From the NCBI GenBank assembly GCA_032158125.1, contig JASKOT010000016.1:186001-250000 (forward strand): a stretch of DNA of 64,000 nucleotides, read 5' to 3'. The first letter of the stretch is position 1. Each line of letters starts with the position of its first letter. Positions 30,452-41,904 of the stretch are shown piece after piece. The notes under the pieces are model-generated. The model made no database searches and had not been told where the DNA came from. It worked only from the letters and a program-made list of their open reading frames with translations. The stretch is from Papiliotrema nemorosa (taxonomy: Eukaryota > Basidiomycota > Tremellomycetes > Tremellales > Rhynchogastremaceae). The position numbers and the translations under genes are program-made.

Positions 30452-32705
30452 ATGAGGGCACACGACAGCATCACCGATGATTGCGGACCTCCATCCCACA
30501 TGTCTGGGGTGGACAATGCCGCTCTGGAAGATCTTGGGTGAGTCTTGGTAGGCAGAGAATAGGTGTCTGATCATATAGGTACAAACCCGAGTTGAAACGA
30601 AACTTTTCTCGACTGGAAACGTTTGGGGTAGCTTTCTCCATCATGTGAGTATCTATTCTTGACCACGGCGAAGTGGAAGAGCTGACGGCGAAAGGGGAGT
30701 CGTACCCTCCATTGCCAGTACTATCATTTACAACATGGTTTGTCGAGCTCTGCCATGCTACTAAGCATCAAACTGACATTACAGCCTTACGGTGGACCTG
30801 TCAGTATGATTTGGGGATGGGTCGTCTCGGCCGCCTTGATCATGTTCATCGGTCTTGCCATGGTAGGTTCATTCACATGCTGGCGTCATGAGACGTCCCA
30901 CTGATTATGGCAGGGCGAATTGGCCAGTTCCATGCCTACCTCGGGTGGTCTTTACTTCTGGACACATCGACTCGCTCCCCCAGAGGTATGTATCTCCATT
31001 GGACCCAAACCGTTAGCTCATGTCAGTACCGAAACTTCCTCGCGTGGATGGTCGGATGTAAGCTGTCGTACCTCCATGTCCTGTATAAGAGCCTAACCCT
31101 TCGCAGACAGTTCCTTCCTCGGCAACGTCTCGGCCATCTCTTCCCTCGCCTGGGCTTGCTCGTCAATCTTTCTCGCCGCTGCATCGCTCAACGATCCAGA
31201 CTTTATCGCTACCACAGCCCAGACGTTCGGTCTTTACATTGGTATCCTTGTGTTCTGCGGGTTCTACTGCGCCTACGCTCCTGTCCTCTTTGCTCGATTG
31301 CAGACCCCCAGTGTCATCCTCAATGTCGCTTTGGCCTTGGTGACTATCATTGGACTACCCATCGCTCGACGACATGAGCTCAACACCGCTCATTTCACCT
31401 TTGCAGGATGGGACAACCTGACTGGATGGCCAAACGGATTCGCCTTCATCTTGTCTTTCTTGGCTCCGGTCTGGACCATCTGCTCTTTCGATTGTGCCGT
31501 GTCCATCTCTGAAGAGGCCAACAATGCCGCCATTGCAGTCCCGTGAGCTACACTCCATGTTAACAGAAGAGAACGCACGCTGATGTTTCCAAGGCAAGCG
31601 ATCACCGGTGCTATTGGTAGCGCAGGTATTCTTGGGACCATCATCCTCATCATCATGTCCCTCACCATGGGGTAAGTTTTAGTACTTTCGGCGTCGCATC
31701 ATGGTTGACTCCCTTAGACCCGATGTGCAAACGGTATACGACTCTGTCCAGCCCATGGCATACATCTTCTTGCAAGCCTTTGGCACCAAAGGCAGTTTGG
31801 CAGTGTGGAGTCTGATGTAAGTTTAATCCATTCGACTTGTTATGGAAGCTGACGACACCAGTTGTATTTCACGTACGTTTCACACCTCCTCCATTGCGAT
31901 TACGACTGACCCTTAGAAATCTCCATGACCTCTTCCCTTGTGCTTCCCTCCTCCCGACAAGCCTTTGCCTTTGCTCGTGATGGAGCTCTTCCTTTCTCAA
32001 AATTCTTCTACCACCTCAACCCCTGGACCGGATCTCCCGTCCGAACCGTCTGGCTCGTCTGCGGTGCAGCTGCACCGCTGGGTCTTTTGGGTTTCGCCGA
32101 TCCAGTCAACAACGCCGCTATCAAGTGAGCTCCAAAGCGCGCCTATTGACGATGTGCTAACAGTCAGTGCCATCTTCACCTTGGCCATTTTGGGTCCATA
32201 TGTCGCGTATGGTATTCCCATCTTGTCCCGATTGGTATGGCACGAACGATTCCGACCTGGACCATGGTACCTCGGTCGATGGTCTCGACCCATCGCAGCC
32301 GTCGCTGTCGTCTGGATGTCCTTTGCCATGGTCATCTTCTGCTTGTAAGTCTACCCCGGTGCTTTTGTTCTCTTGCTGACGTTACCAGCCCGGCAGATGT
32401 CAACCCCGATGCGGGATCGATGAACTACGCCGTGGTTGTATCTTGCGGTGTTTGGCTCTTTGCCATTGGATTCTGGTTCTTCCCCAAGATCGGAGGAAAG
32501 ACCTTCTTCACGTGAGTTGAAAAGACGCCAGCAAATGTATCGTCCGTTGCTGACGTACAGTGGACCCCAGACCCACGACTTTGTAGAGGAAGCTCAGGCC
32601 GTGGCCATTGTAATGCAAGAGCAGGAGGATGCAAAGAAGAAGCCTAGAGGGGTTCAAGGACCCGACGTGGTCAAGGTAGATACTGTCGATTTGCCCGATA
32701 ATTAG
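30452..32705 (+). CDS. APC-family permease (GABA/amine/polyamine transporter type)
   Basis: Fourteen exons (30452-30537, 30579-30644, 30695-30737, 30785-30862, 30914-30985, 31027-31057, 31107-31542, 31594-31671, 31718-31816, 31862-31872, 31917-32124, 32168-32344, 32389-32511, 32561-32705) encode 550 aa. Amino acid/choline permease of the Uga4 type with about 12 membrane helices. TM1 is LETFGVAFSIMGVVPSIAST. GELASSMPTSGGLYFWTHRL is the family signature between TM2 and TM3. Then FSLFLAP-like FILSFLAPVWTICSFDCA, SEEANNAAIAVPQAI and PSSRQAFAFARDGALPFS follow. The cytosolic tail is Gln/Lys-rich. Exon 10 is only 11 nt (ICIS plus one base), and without it the frame is lost. The unusual exon density (14 exons for 1.65 kb) contrasts with its neighbours. 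Divergent from the amine oxidase, it probably imports that enzyme's substrate; specificity cannot be read from sequence. Confidence 0.93.
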
Positions 32706-32897
32706 CTAGCACGAACGTTGTAGAAAGGAGAGCGAAAGCCGTATAGTGCGGATCGAATGAATCTGTCTCGATTCGAATCATGAAGATCATGTAGAATCCT
32801 GATTTTGGAAAGCTGCAATACCTGACAACCGATGCAGACTTGTATCAAAGGGATATCGGTCATAAATGCATGTGAGCATATAAGAAGCATGACGTAT

Positions 32898-35666
32898 TCA
32901 CCGCCCTTTGGCTGCATTTGCCATGAAAGACATCAAAGCGGCCGATATGGCAGCAGGATCCGAAGACGCCTGTGGGGCAGACGAAGCCGCTCCCCAATCG
33001 AACGTATTCCAGTCCACCGAGTCGGTAAAGGAATCTGGAAAGATGCTGTCCATCCCGCCTCCTCCGACGGTTCCTGTTCCGTTCAATGCCGAGTCGATAT
33101 TATTCATCTGCGGGCCGAGATCTGTGTTACCGGTCGGGGTCGAGTCGACCATCGCTGGGTTGGTCCATATTCCTGGCCCTGGAGTAGGGAGAGATGCAGG
33201 ATGAAGGGGAATCATATCCATTTGGCTGGACCAATTTTGGGTGTTTGGCTCGTTGTAGAATGGAAGTGGCGGTCCGAGGGACGCCGTCCCTGCTGTAAGG
33301 TGGTTCCAGTAGTACTGGGGTAGCTGTAACATTGCTCCAGGTCCCGCACCCTCGGGCGTAGAGGTTTCGTTGTTGTGCAGATTCCTCTGAACTCTCTCGA
33401 GACCTTGTGGGTGAGAAGACGAGGTGACATCCAAAGAGCTTGCGACTGAGTTGCGTGGAGATTGAGATGGACCCGGAAGCTGGTTCGTCGATAATTGACT
33501 ACCACCTTGGATGACTGTTGGTCAGCGAGGCAGTATGTTAGTATTGATATGCACTAACCCGCTTCGAGGAATAGTTTATGGGCAGATGCGGCGGGCCAAG
33601 AACTGGAGAAATCCTTCAGCCAAGAGCAACATCGATCGAAATCCCTCTTCGCGTTTAGTGACACCCCTGGATCAGGATCGCTCGCATCGAAAGCTTTGAT
33701 GTTAGCTGACAACGCCGCATGTGGGCCGACTCACCTTGGAACAGAGTGGCCAGACTGAGAATATGTATTACGTCCGAGCTCAACTGACGTAAAAGTTTGT
33801 GTCGTTCCAGGTGATCGAGCATTTCTACGGTCGCTTTGGCACCTTCAGAGCACACTTGGTGTGCCTGCGCGGCGATGTTGCCCATCGAGGCGAGTGGTGA
33901 ACTGCCTATAGTCCGTCTCTGGACAAAGCGAGAGTATAGCAGTATACGAGCGGTCCACCACCACTACGACCTTCAGCAGACGTCCTGTCCCAAAGAGGGC
34001 GACTCACAGTCATGCCTATCACGTGGTGGGGTAGAGGTGATACAGGTCCAGACGGGTTGACATCCAGGTATTTAGGTAGACTGGCTTTCCACACTCTCAA
34101 CTGTTCCGCAATCTCTTCTGCATCCTTCACCTTTTCTCTACCCTTGTTGTTCGAGGCGAATTGTTGGTCATACGGATCCGATATTGGCGGACCGATGACG
34201 TCGAGGTCCAGGATATCCTCGACGATCATACCCAACCGACAAGTCCACACAAAGCAGCTCAGTACGTATCCTCGACGCGGAACGATATGTCGCACACTCC
34301 GAGGTAGTGGAGCGGAAGTCATCGACAATGGTGGCCAGGACTCAAACTCGTCGGTCTCGGTCAAGGAGGGAAAGGGGGTAGATGATCGACGATAAGGAAG
34401 GAGGAATGAACGTCCAGTCTCTTCGGCGAGCGTCTTGTCGAGGACGTAGCAGTTCCAATACACCCTCGAACGTAGCTCTTCTTCTGCTTCCGACTGCCCC
34501 GTTAGCGCATCTTTCAAGCCGAATATAAGCCAGATCAACTCACCTCGGCTCCGGTTTTCTTTGGCGCGAGATTGAGACCCAGATTGAGAGACATTGTACA
34601 TGCCCGGCCGGCGTATAAGAATGCGCTACCTTTGTCTCCACAACCAGTCTGCCGAAGGCTGAGCAAGATCATGGCCTGCACCATATCTATCCTCGACTCC
34701 ATCCGACAATGATGTAGACTTCTCTCGGCCATGTGAAACAGCTTGTCTCCATCTAGCCCATCGCGGAGTACGGACGGGTCGATGCATGCCGCTATGCTGA
34801 TCATGGCTAGAAGAAGGGGTGAAGAGGCGGTGTGGAGGTGGAAGAGGGGTTTGTAAACCAAGGGCCAGACGTTCTAGGATCAGCAGGAAGCCTTACGAGG
34901 ACATACGTGAACATGGGTAAAGTAGATGGCTATCAGATCGTCGACCGCTCCTCGGGGCAACCCCAGCAGGGCAGGTCTCGTCGATCCGCCTCGCGTCATG
35001 GAGGCAGATCGAGTAGGGGGGGTCAAAGACCGAGACGGCGTCCGGCTCGTAGCTAGTGACCCATCTGGGCCGGTAACGTTTACCGCTAGATGGTGGGCTC
35101 GAGTTGTGGAGGGTTGGCCAGGGACAAGTCGCGGGGCTGAGGTGCTCGCACCGTTCTGAGAGCTCGACGGTGCAGCAGTCTTGGTTTTTTTCCTTGAGGA
35201 GCCAGGTATAGGGCCTCTAGACATCTTGTGAGCATTCTGGTCTGTGATGGCGTGCCGTGACTAACCGTTTCCTTACCGGAACTGTAAAGCTGCATCGTTC
35301 TCCCGCCTCACGACAGAGCTTGCAACAATCCAACCCGATATTATCCAGCTGTATGTCCTCGCACTTGAGGCGTTTCCTAACGGGCCGTCAGTTTTTGCAG
35401 TCTGCGACCGGGCGCTACATACTCTTTACATCCCTGTAAATCAGCCGCAATACTCGGCATGTATGACAACTCACATCACAAGCTCTCGTACTACGTTTCC
35501 GTTGTGCATGATCATCCATACCTCCTATCCCTCCCTTCTGTTTACGTTTCAAATCCGGGGTAAACGTCTGATTCAACGTGGTATTCTCGACTCCTATCGC
35601 AGTGACGGTGACCGCCGTAGCCGTTGGCGTTTCAGACACTTCAGGTGGTGGAGTTGTCCCGAGCAT
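32898..35666 (-). CDS. Zn2Cys6 fungal transcription factor (pathway regulator candidate)
   Basis: Nine exons (35666-35475, 35433-35423, 35376-35277, 35224-34907, 34873-34544, 34493-34008, 33963-33735, 33693-33559, 33505-32898) encode 802 aa. The binuclear zinc cluster near residue 62 reads RKRSTRACDGCKEKRLKCED, then CCKLCREAGERC: spacing C-x2-C-x6-C-x12-C-x2-C-x6-C. It is assembled from three exons, the middle one only 11 nt. A Ser/Thr-Pro linker precedes the fungal-specific activator domain (AIYFTHVHNVWPLVYKPLFH, CGDKGSAFLYAGRACTMSLN, SRVYWNCYVLDKTLAEETGR, WWTARILLYSRFVQRRTIGS). The tail is Gly/Asn/Pro-rich. Lying between two transporters and three amine/amide enzymes, it is a plausible regulator of them; that is inference from position. 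A longer N-terminus (40 codons) is open but lacks features. Confidence 0.9.
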
Positions 35667-36064
35667 GGGGTGTATAATTATTCTGCCTCTGTTATGGTGC
35701 TGCAGTTCCCCTGCATCTGTAGCAGGATAGTAGCGAGATAGCGATGTATATCGTCCTCGTACAAAGGGGCGCAAGGAAGAATCACAAACAAAGGGAAGAA
35801 GAGAGTAGACTGGAAATTTATCCGGAGGAATTCACCCGGCTGAGGCAATCCGCCGCTTAAAGGAAGAGTGACATTGTAGCGATGCATCGGATGACCTAAA
35901 GGAAGGCTATGGAGACAACGGCGATGAGCCTGGTGCTATAGCTAGTGTTCTAAGGATTGTACAGAATGATTACCGATCTTCCTCAAATCAAACTCGGTGC
36001 TCGGCGACTCGTGAAGTTGTCCACAGAGACTGGGCTGTGACAGGGCAGGGAACCGCCCGACTGT
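35667..36064. other. Intergenic between the regulator and MFS genes
   Basis: This is a 398-bp minus-strand tandem interval: 3' flank of the MFS gene and promoter of the regulator. The regulator's frame stays open about 120 bp into it without recognisable residues. I see nothing else. Confidence 0.5.
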
Positions 36065-37941
36065 TTACCAGTTAATCACCTTGTTATACCAGCTCTCGCC
36101 CCTCATTCGCAGAGTTTTACCCCATTTTAGAATCACTAGAACTGTAGCGTTCAAAGCAGTAGACGCACATGCGGCAGAAATCGCAAAGTTCTTCAAACCC
36201 CACTCGAATGCCCAAGGGGTGATGACATAGTTCTGAATGTCAGAAGGGTTGCGCTTGCTGGGCACGGTCTACTCACGAAACCGAAAGTCACGACCATTGC
36301 TAGGAAGATCACGGACAACAAGTAAGGAGCGGTTTGCTGAGCTGCTGCTTGGACGCCGGAAGGGTTTCTCGGGTGTATCGAGTGGTAAGAGTCAAAGGCG
36401 TAAGTGAGGCACAATAGGGTCGCCAGGGGTCCGGCGACATTGACGGTGAATGCCCCAAGGACGTATACTATCCAGTGGGCTCCGTAGTATGGTCCGAGGC
36501 CGAGCATGAGCAGACCGATGGGAGTGAGTATGGTCGGAAGTACAAAGAGCTTCAGCCGGTGCTCTGCCTCTGAAATTCCATTGTTTCGGTGGGCTTCGCG
36601 AAGGGTGAATTTGTCGGTGACCCAGCCTCCAAATATCGCTCTGAACTTCAGCCTTCTAACTCGTCCAATGAAGAGCACCCACCCAGGCAGAACAGCGAGC
36701 AGAGGGGCGAGGAAGGTGAGTCCCACAGCACCCGTCGAAAAGTTGTATGGCTCGACAGCTAGGACACCACTGCTCAACGCAGCAATTACTGGCGTATGAG
36801 CATACCCATCGAAAGGGACAAATGGGGATCCCACTGACAATTATAATATATCTGGTAAATACCGTATTGTAACCCACACCAGAGGACGATGGGCAACCGC
36901 AGCAGTGCGAACGGCTGGACGAAACCTCTCCAGATGATGCCCCAAGCGAGCGGTGAAGGTTTTGCAAAAGCGAATGGCTTCGGGCCTTTCCAGCGCGTGG
37001 ACATGCGCTGGTTGAGGTGTACTGTAGGTTCCACCGTGGTGCCAGGATGTACGTCCTTGTCTCCTTCGACCTTGTCGTCTGGACCTTGCAGAGGCTCCAG
37101 ATTGAGCTCCTCTACATTTCGGCTTTCGCCTTCCAAGTGACGTTCGAAATTTGTCTCTTCCAAGAAGAGGAATAGAAAGACGAAAGAGAAGGCCAAAAGA
37201 CCCGCAGTAATGTACTTCCCGTCAGGTTGATCGCGCAGGAGACCTGGCATGATTGCTCACGATGACTGCTTCCCAGCCTTTCGACTGATACACGTATCCA
37301 CCCATGAGCGGTCCAAGGCATGCCCCGCCATAGAGCAATGCCACATAACCACCCATAGGCCATGCTCTTTGGTGATAGAAGAAAACGTCGCAGATGGAGA
37401 CCTCGCCCAATGTGAATAATGGAGCGCCAAAGAAACCCAGCAGAAGTCGATTGGGCAGCCACTGACTGATACCTCGGGTGTGGATCGTCCAAATGGTCAA
37501 TGGGATACTGACCAGACATGTGAGCAAGTACACGGGTCGTTTGCCAATTGCCAAAGAAAGCGGTTGGAAGAATAGCGCCCCGATACCGATGAACAAGTAT
37601 GTATAACCAGTGGACGAGTTGAGCTGGTCAATGCTCAGTCCGGTCGACTCGCTGAGGGGGACATAGACCGAATACAAGCAAGAAGAGGAGATCGCACCCG
37701 TGGTAGTATATCTGTAGCATTGTTAGCTTCGCTGCATGGAGAGAAGAAGCGGCATCACATACAGGATGACACATGCTAGTTGAAGGTTCTTTCTGCTCAA
37801 AGACCAGTTGAGTGGGTCTTCGGGATCACAGCTTGGAACGGGGAAGAGCGAGACCTCGGGGGAGCCCAAGGACTCTCCGTTGGCATCATCATCAATAAGT
37901 CGCGTTGTACCGGGAACATCGAGTTCGATTTGAGTAGGCAT
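36065..37941 (-). CDS. Major facilitator superfamily transporter (fungal DHA1-like)
   Basis: Six exons (37941-37763, 37711-37261, 37214-36839, 36788-36683, 36640-36277, 36232-36065) encode 547 aa. The N-terminal CDPEDPLNWSLSRKN is the D-P-x-N-W motif that precedes TM1 in fungal drug/H+-antiporter-type MFS carriers. TM4-TM5 carry RLLLGFFGAPLFTLGEVSIC and DVFFYHQRAWPMGGYVALLY, then GACLGPLMGGYV. A charged central loop (EGDKDVHPGTTVEPTVHLNQ) separates the halves. The second half has AIFGGWVTDKFTLREAHRN (the internal G-x3-D repeat) and ends NKVINW. The first 60 residues are polar and cytosolic. It is divergent from the amidohydrolase gene and next to a Zn2Cys6 regulator, so it may import or export a nitrogen compound; substrate unknown. 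Confidence 0.93.
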
Positions 37942-38382
37942 ACAGGTCGGTTACACTTGCTTTGATCTGGCTCGTTAAATAATGTGGAAAGGCCAGAAGG
38001 AATCCTTTCAAACCAGGGCTTGTATGCTTTAGTATGTCTTTGTCTTGGCCTAGTAGCGCGGACATCGGAACATGGTCTCAACGGCTTATCAGCTGATGGT
38101 TTGGAATCAACCGATTGCTAGCAGAAAGGATTAATTTACTCAAAGATAGCTTGTCGCAATTCTTCCAAACGGGCTCTCGGCGCTCCAGCGCCCTGGAAGA
38201 GTAATCGGCGCTTGGAATATTTACTTGACGCCTGGCTAGATCCTGTGGTCGACCGTTTATCCGACTGGCTCGATATTCATGAAGCATACCATGCGCAGGA
38301 CAAGCTGTTGTTGGGCCTGACTTCCAATTGCGACGGCCTATCTGAAGCCTGCAGTCGTTAAAGGAAGCACAACAGAGCAGGG
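37942..38382. promoter_or_regulatory. Divergent promoter of the MFS and amidohydrolase genes
   Basis: The 441-bp interval between two opposed start codons must serve both genes. TTATC (GATA-factor core on the minus strand) occurs at 38086-38090 and 38257-38261. I see no other motif I can name. Confidence 0.5.
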
Positions 38383-40106
38383 ATGACGGTCGATAGTCAG
38401 ACGCGATTATTCTTCGGGGGACGAATCTTCACATCGCAGGGGGACGATGACACGCTACACGAAGCTCTGCTCGTGAGAGATGGGACAGTGCAATATGTAG
38501 GCGAGGAATACGCAGCAAGAGGGCTTTTGCAGGTATGCTTCACTGCCATGTCACTCGCACAAAGCCAGCTTTGCTGACCACTTCATAGAAAGGGTCTGGT
38601 CACCATGAGACCGACCTCGGGGGAGCCGTCGTCTTGCCTGGATTCGTCGATGCGCATACCCATTTGGTCATGCTCGGCACCTCGATGGCGCGTATAGACT
38701 GCTTAGGCAAGACCGCTTCAGACATCCAGCAAGCTCTCCTTGCAGCTAGAAGGGCCGATCCCGAGGCCAAAATACTTCTCGGTCGCTCATTCCTCTTCGA
38801 TGCGCTCGGGCAGAACCCACATAAATCTATTCTAGATGAGGTAGTCCCCGACATTCCGGTCATGATTGACGCGGCGGACCTACACAGCTCCTGGGTCAAT
38901 TCTGCGGCACTCGAGGCGTTGGGCATCGATGAGAACACGCCAAACCCGAAAGGAGGGGAATTCGAGCGGGACAAGCAAGGAAAGTTGACGGGTTTATGCT
39001 TGGAAACCGCTGTCAGCGATGTGATCTGGCCCTGGCTAGGAGAACGAACGACCCTGGAGCAACGCCTGAGTCTGCTCAAGACGGTGTTCGACGAATACCT
39101 CGCTACAGGCGTGACGGGCGTAGTGGATATGGCCATGATACCCGAAGATCTCAATGCGCTGGAACTGTACCATCAACGACACGGCTTGCCGTTGCGTATT
39201 TCGGCACATTGGCTGGTAAAGGGTGATGGATCCGATGAGGAACGAGCAGAACGTGTGCGAGAAGCGGCGAGACAGCGTGACCGCTTGGCAGGACTTGCAC
39301 CATGGCTCCGAGTTGTCGGGATCAAGATCATCTCCGATGGTGTGGTCGACTCCTGTACTGCATACCTCAAAGAGCCCTACTATGACGGGTCGCGGAGCGA
39401 GCCTATTTGGCCTCGAGACGAATTGTTCAAGGTGGTTCAACAGGCCGATGCTTTGGATCTACAGATTGCAGTTCACGCCATCGGAGACGCAGCCTCGGAG
39501 AATGCGCTGGACGCGTTTGAGAACGCAATCAGAGTGAATGGTTCTCGACCGCTGCGTCGACACCGTATCGAGCATCTCGAGGTGGTCTCGCAAGATAGTA
39601 TCAAGAGGATCACAGCTCTGGGCGTGACTGCCTCCTTGCAACCGGTTCACGCGGATCCGGTATACGTGCCCAACTGGCGACTCATGCTGGGTGAAGATGA
39701 GAGGTGTGACCGAGCCTTCCCCTGGACGGAATATGCAGAGTCCATGTCCCACGTTGCTTTCGGCTCGGACGCGCCTACAGCACCTCACCACACCTGTCCA
39801 AACTTGTACACCGCTACGACCAGACGCTCAGCTGTCAACCCCAAACTAGGTGAACCTACTGATCCAAGGATAAAATCTCTAGACAGGTTTTGCCTCCCAC
39901 TGTCGACAAGCTTGCGGTACTATACAGCCGGTGCCGCACGGTCAGTGAGGCTGGAGGACCAATGTGGAACATTGAGGCCAGGTCTATCGGCGGACTTTAG
40001 CATCTTGTCAATCGACCCTTTTAGAGATGGCTTGGAGACTTTGCGCGAGGCTCAGGAGGGAGTCAGGGAGACTTGGATACAGGGCGCGAAGGTGTATAGT
40101 AGGTAG
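38383..40106 (+). CDS. YtcJ-like metal-dependent amidohydrolase (amidohydrolase family 3)
   Basis: Two exons (38383-38532, 38589-40106) encode 555 aa. Proteins of this family hydrolyse amide or N-formyl bonds using a TIM-barrel metal site. The N-terminal beta-sandwich has LFFGGRIFTSQGDD and LLVRDGTVQYVGEE. LPGFVDAHTHLVMLG carries the metal-binding His-x-His. Then VVGIKIISDGVVDSCTAYL, LQIAVHAIGDAASENALDAF with a metal His, HRIEHLEVVS with the next His, and HVAFGSDAPTAPHHTCPNL with the catalytic Asp. The C-terminal RPGLSADFSILSIDPF closes the second sandwich. All metal ligands of the family are present, so it should be active. It is followed after 151 bp by D-amino-acid oxidase on the same strand, which suggests a substrate such as an N-acylated (D-)amino acid or amide; that is inference. 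Confidence 0.93.
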
Positions 40107-40257
40107 CGTATGCAGTGACTCTGGCAACTCTGGCAAGTCTCTATCTGTATAGCTCACAGTGGTGCATTTTCCTGAATAGGAGAACCGGTTCGAGCCGAAA
40201 GTTACCGACTTGTTCTCCAAGCCTTCTCATCAGTCTTGTTGGTCACTCATCATAATC

Positions 40258-41627
40258 ATGGCGAGCGAGAGTCGGTATGACGTGGTGGTGCTGGGAGCTG
40301 GAGTGATTGGCCTGACCACTGCCCTAGAGCTGAACGAAGCTGGGTACAAGGTCGCTGTGGTGGGGCGAGATTTACCAGAAGATACCTTTTCAACCGGTTT
40401 CGCTTCTCCTTGGGCCGTGAGTGCACTTCGGCCCTCCATGCCATTTAAGGCTTGCCTTCTCTTACAGAAATCGATCGAGAGTGGAAACTTTGTGGGTGGA
40501 GACTGATGAGCAGGGCTGCAACTGGCATACGTTTGAGGACGATGGCTCGTCCAAGGCGGCAGAGAGGGACAGGAGGACGTACATCCGTCTAGCCAATGTC
40601 GCAGAATCGCATCCAAATCTATGCAAGAAGATAGAGTTCATCGACGTCTACTCAAGCCGCATACCAAAAGAGATCAAATGGCACCGCGAGACAGTCGGAG
40701 GGGTGAGATCTTTGCGTGTATTATCATCTAGACAGCTGATACCGTAGATCCGCGAGGTTACGGGGTCCGATTACACCATACCGGGCGGACAACCTCATGC
40801 GCATATCTGGAGGTCCTACATTATTCACGCTCCCAATTATACGATTCATCTCGCTGAGATGGCTCGGGAGAAGGGGATCCCAGTGATCAAAACCCGGTTG
40901 AGCTCCCTTGACGAAGCGTACGACATACCCGGAGTGGGACAGGTGGATCTGGTGGTCAATGCCACTGGGCTAGGGAGCTTCAGTCTGATAGGAGTCGAGG
41001 ATAAGGCGGTACATCCAGCCAGGGGACAGACGGTCCTGGTCAGAGCGCCCAGGGTGGACAGGTGTATCATGAACACCGAAAGCTTCATGGGTCCCGACTC
41101 AGGTAAGTTCAATCTCCGCATTCGATAGGCGTCAAAGCTGAGTATAGACGCCAAACCGGCGTACATCATCCCTCGTCCAGCGAATCATGAGGTCGTTTTG
41201 GGTGGTACCTATCTGCCGGATAACCACTCCGTCCTGCCTGACCTAGACGAAGCCGAGAGGATACTCAGAGCCTGTTTCGAATTGGAACCGAAACTTGCGC
41301 CAGAAGGTGGGACATGGCGGGATGTCGAGGTCATTTCGCACAACGTTGGGTTGCGTCCGGCGAGACACGGAGGCGCGAGGGTTGAGCTGGAGCGCAGACG
41401 TCTGGGATCTGTAACCCTGCCAAGTTCACGGGTCAGCGGTGGGAGCAGAGAAGTGGGAGTGGTTCACGCGTACGGATTCGGCTCTGCTGGGTGAGTAACA
41501 GGATTCCGATCACCATACATCCGAGCTGATGACTAGTTTTCAGGCTAGCTATGGTACCGCTGAAGAAATTGTCGGACTTGTCAAGCAATACTATTCTAGA
41601 TCGAAAGGAACCCAAGCCAGGTTGTAA
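40258..41627 (+). CDS. D-amino-acid oxidase, probably peroxisomal
   Basis: Five exons (40258-40416, 40514-40702, 40748-41102, 41148-41490, 41537-41627) encode 378 aa. This FAD enzyme oxidises D-amino acids to 2-oxo acids, NH3 and H2O2. The N-terminal Rossmann motif is [33 protein letters not shown] is the conserved FAD/active-site loop, spanning intron 1. [29 protein letters not shown] and [17 protein letters not shown] are family blocks. The C-terminal signature is [16 protein letters not shown] plus [17 protein letters not shown]. It ends GTQARL; A-R-L fits the peroxisomal PTS1 pattern, as in other fungal enzymes of this type. MASESRYD is taken as the start because the family begins just before YDVVVLGAG; an in-frame ATG 16 codons upstream encodes unconserved residues. 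It probably works with the upstream amidohydrolase. Confidence 0.93.
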
Positions 41628-41904
41628 TCTTGTTGCTGTATAATGACAGTTGTGGGTGTGTAGGAGTCTAGATATCTCAAACATAAGGCGGATTTATCGC
41701 AGTGAGATCGCTACTTGGTCTGCGGGCTGCTCAACGACTTTGCAATTCACCTTCAGATGAGCCAAGTATAGCCTGACGACGTTCATGATCCGCTTCCAGG
41801 GGAACAAGGCGTCGAGATTTGATAGTACATGCTGATGACAAATGGTATACGATAAGTGCGACTGGATCAGGTTCGCTGAAACATCCGAGCGACACGAACA
41901 CAGC

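Noticed and set aside
34012..34395. Plus-strand frame across the Zn2Cys6 gene
   Set aside because: Antisense to the fungal-specific transcription-factor domain; no independent support.
35667..35774. 40-codon N-terminal extension of the Zn2Cys6 regulator
   Set aside because: Open but featureless; the MLGTTPPPEV start keeps a typical short disordered leader before the zinc cluster.
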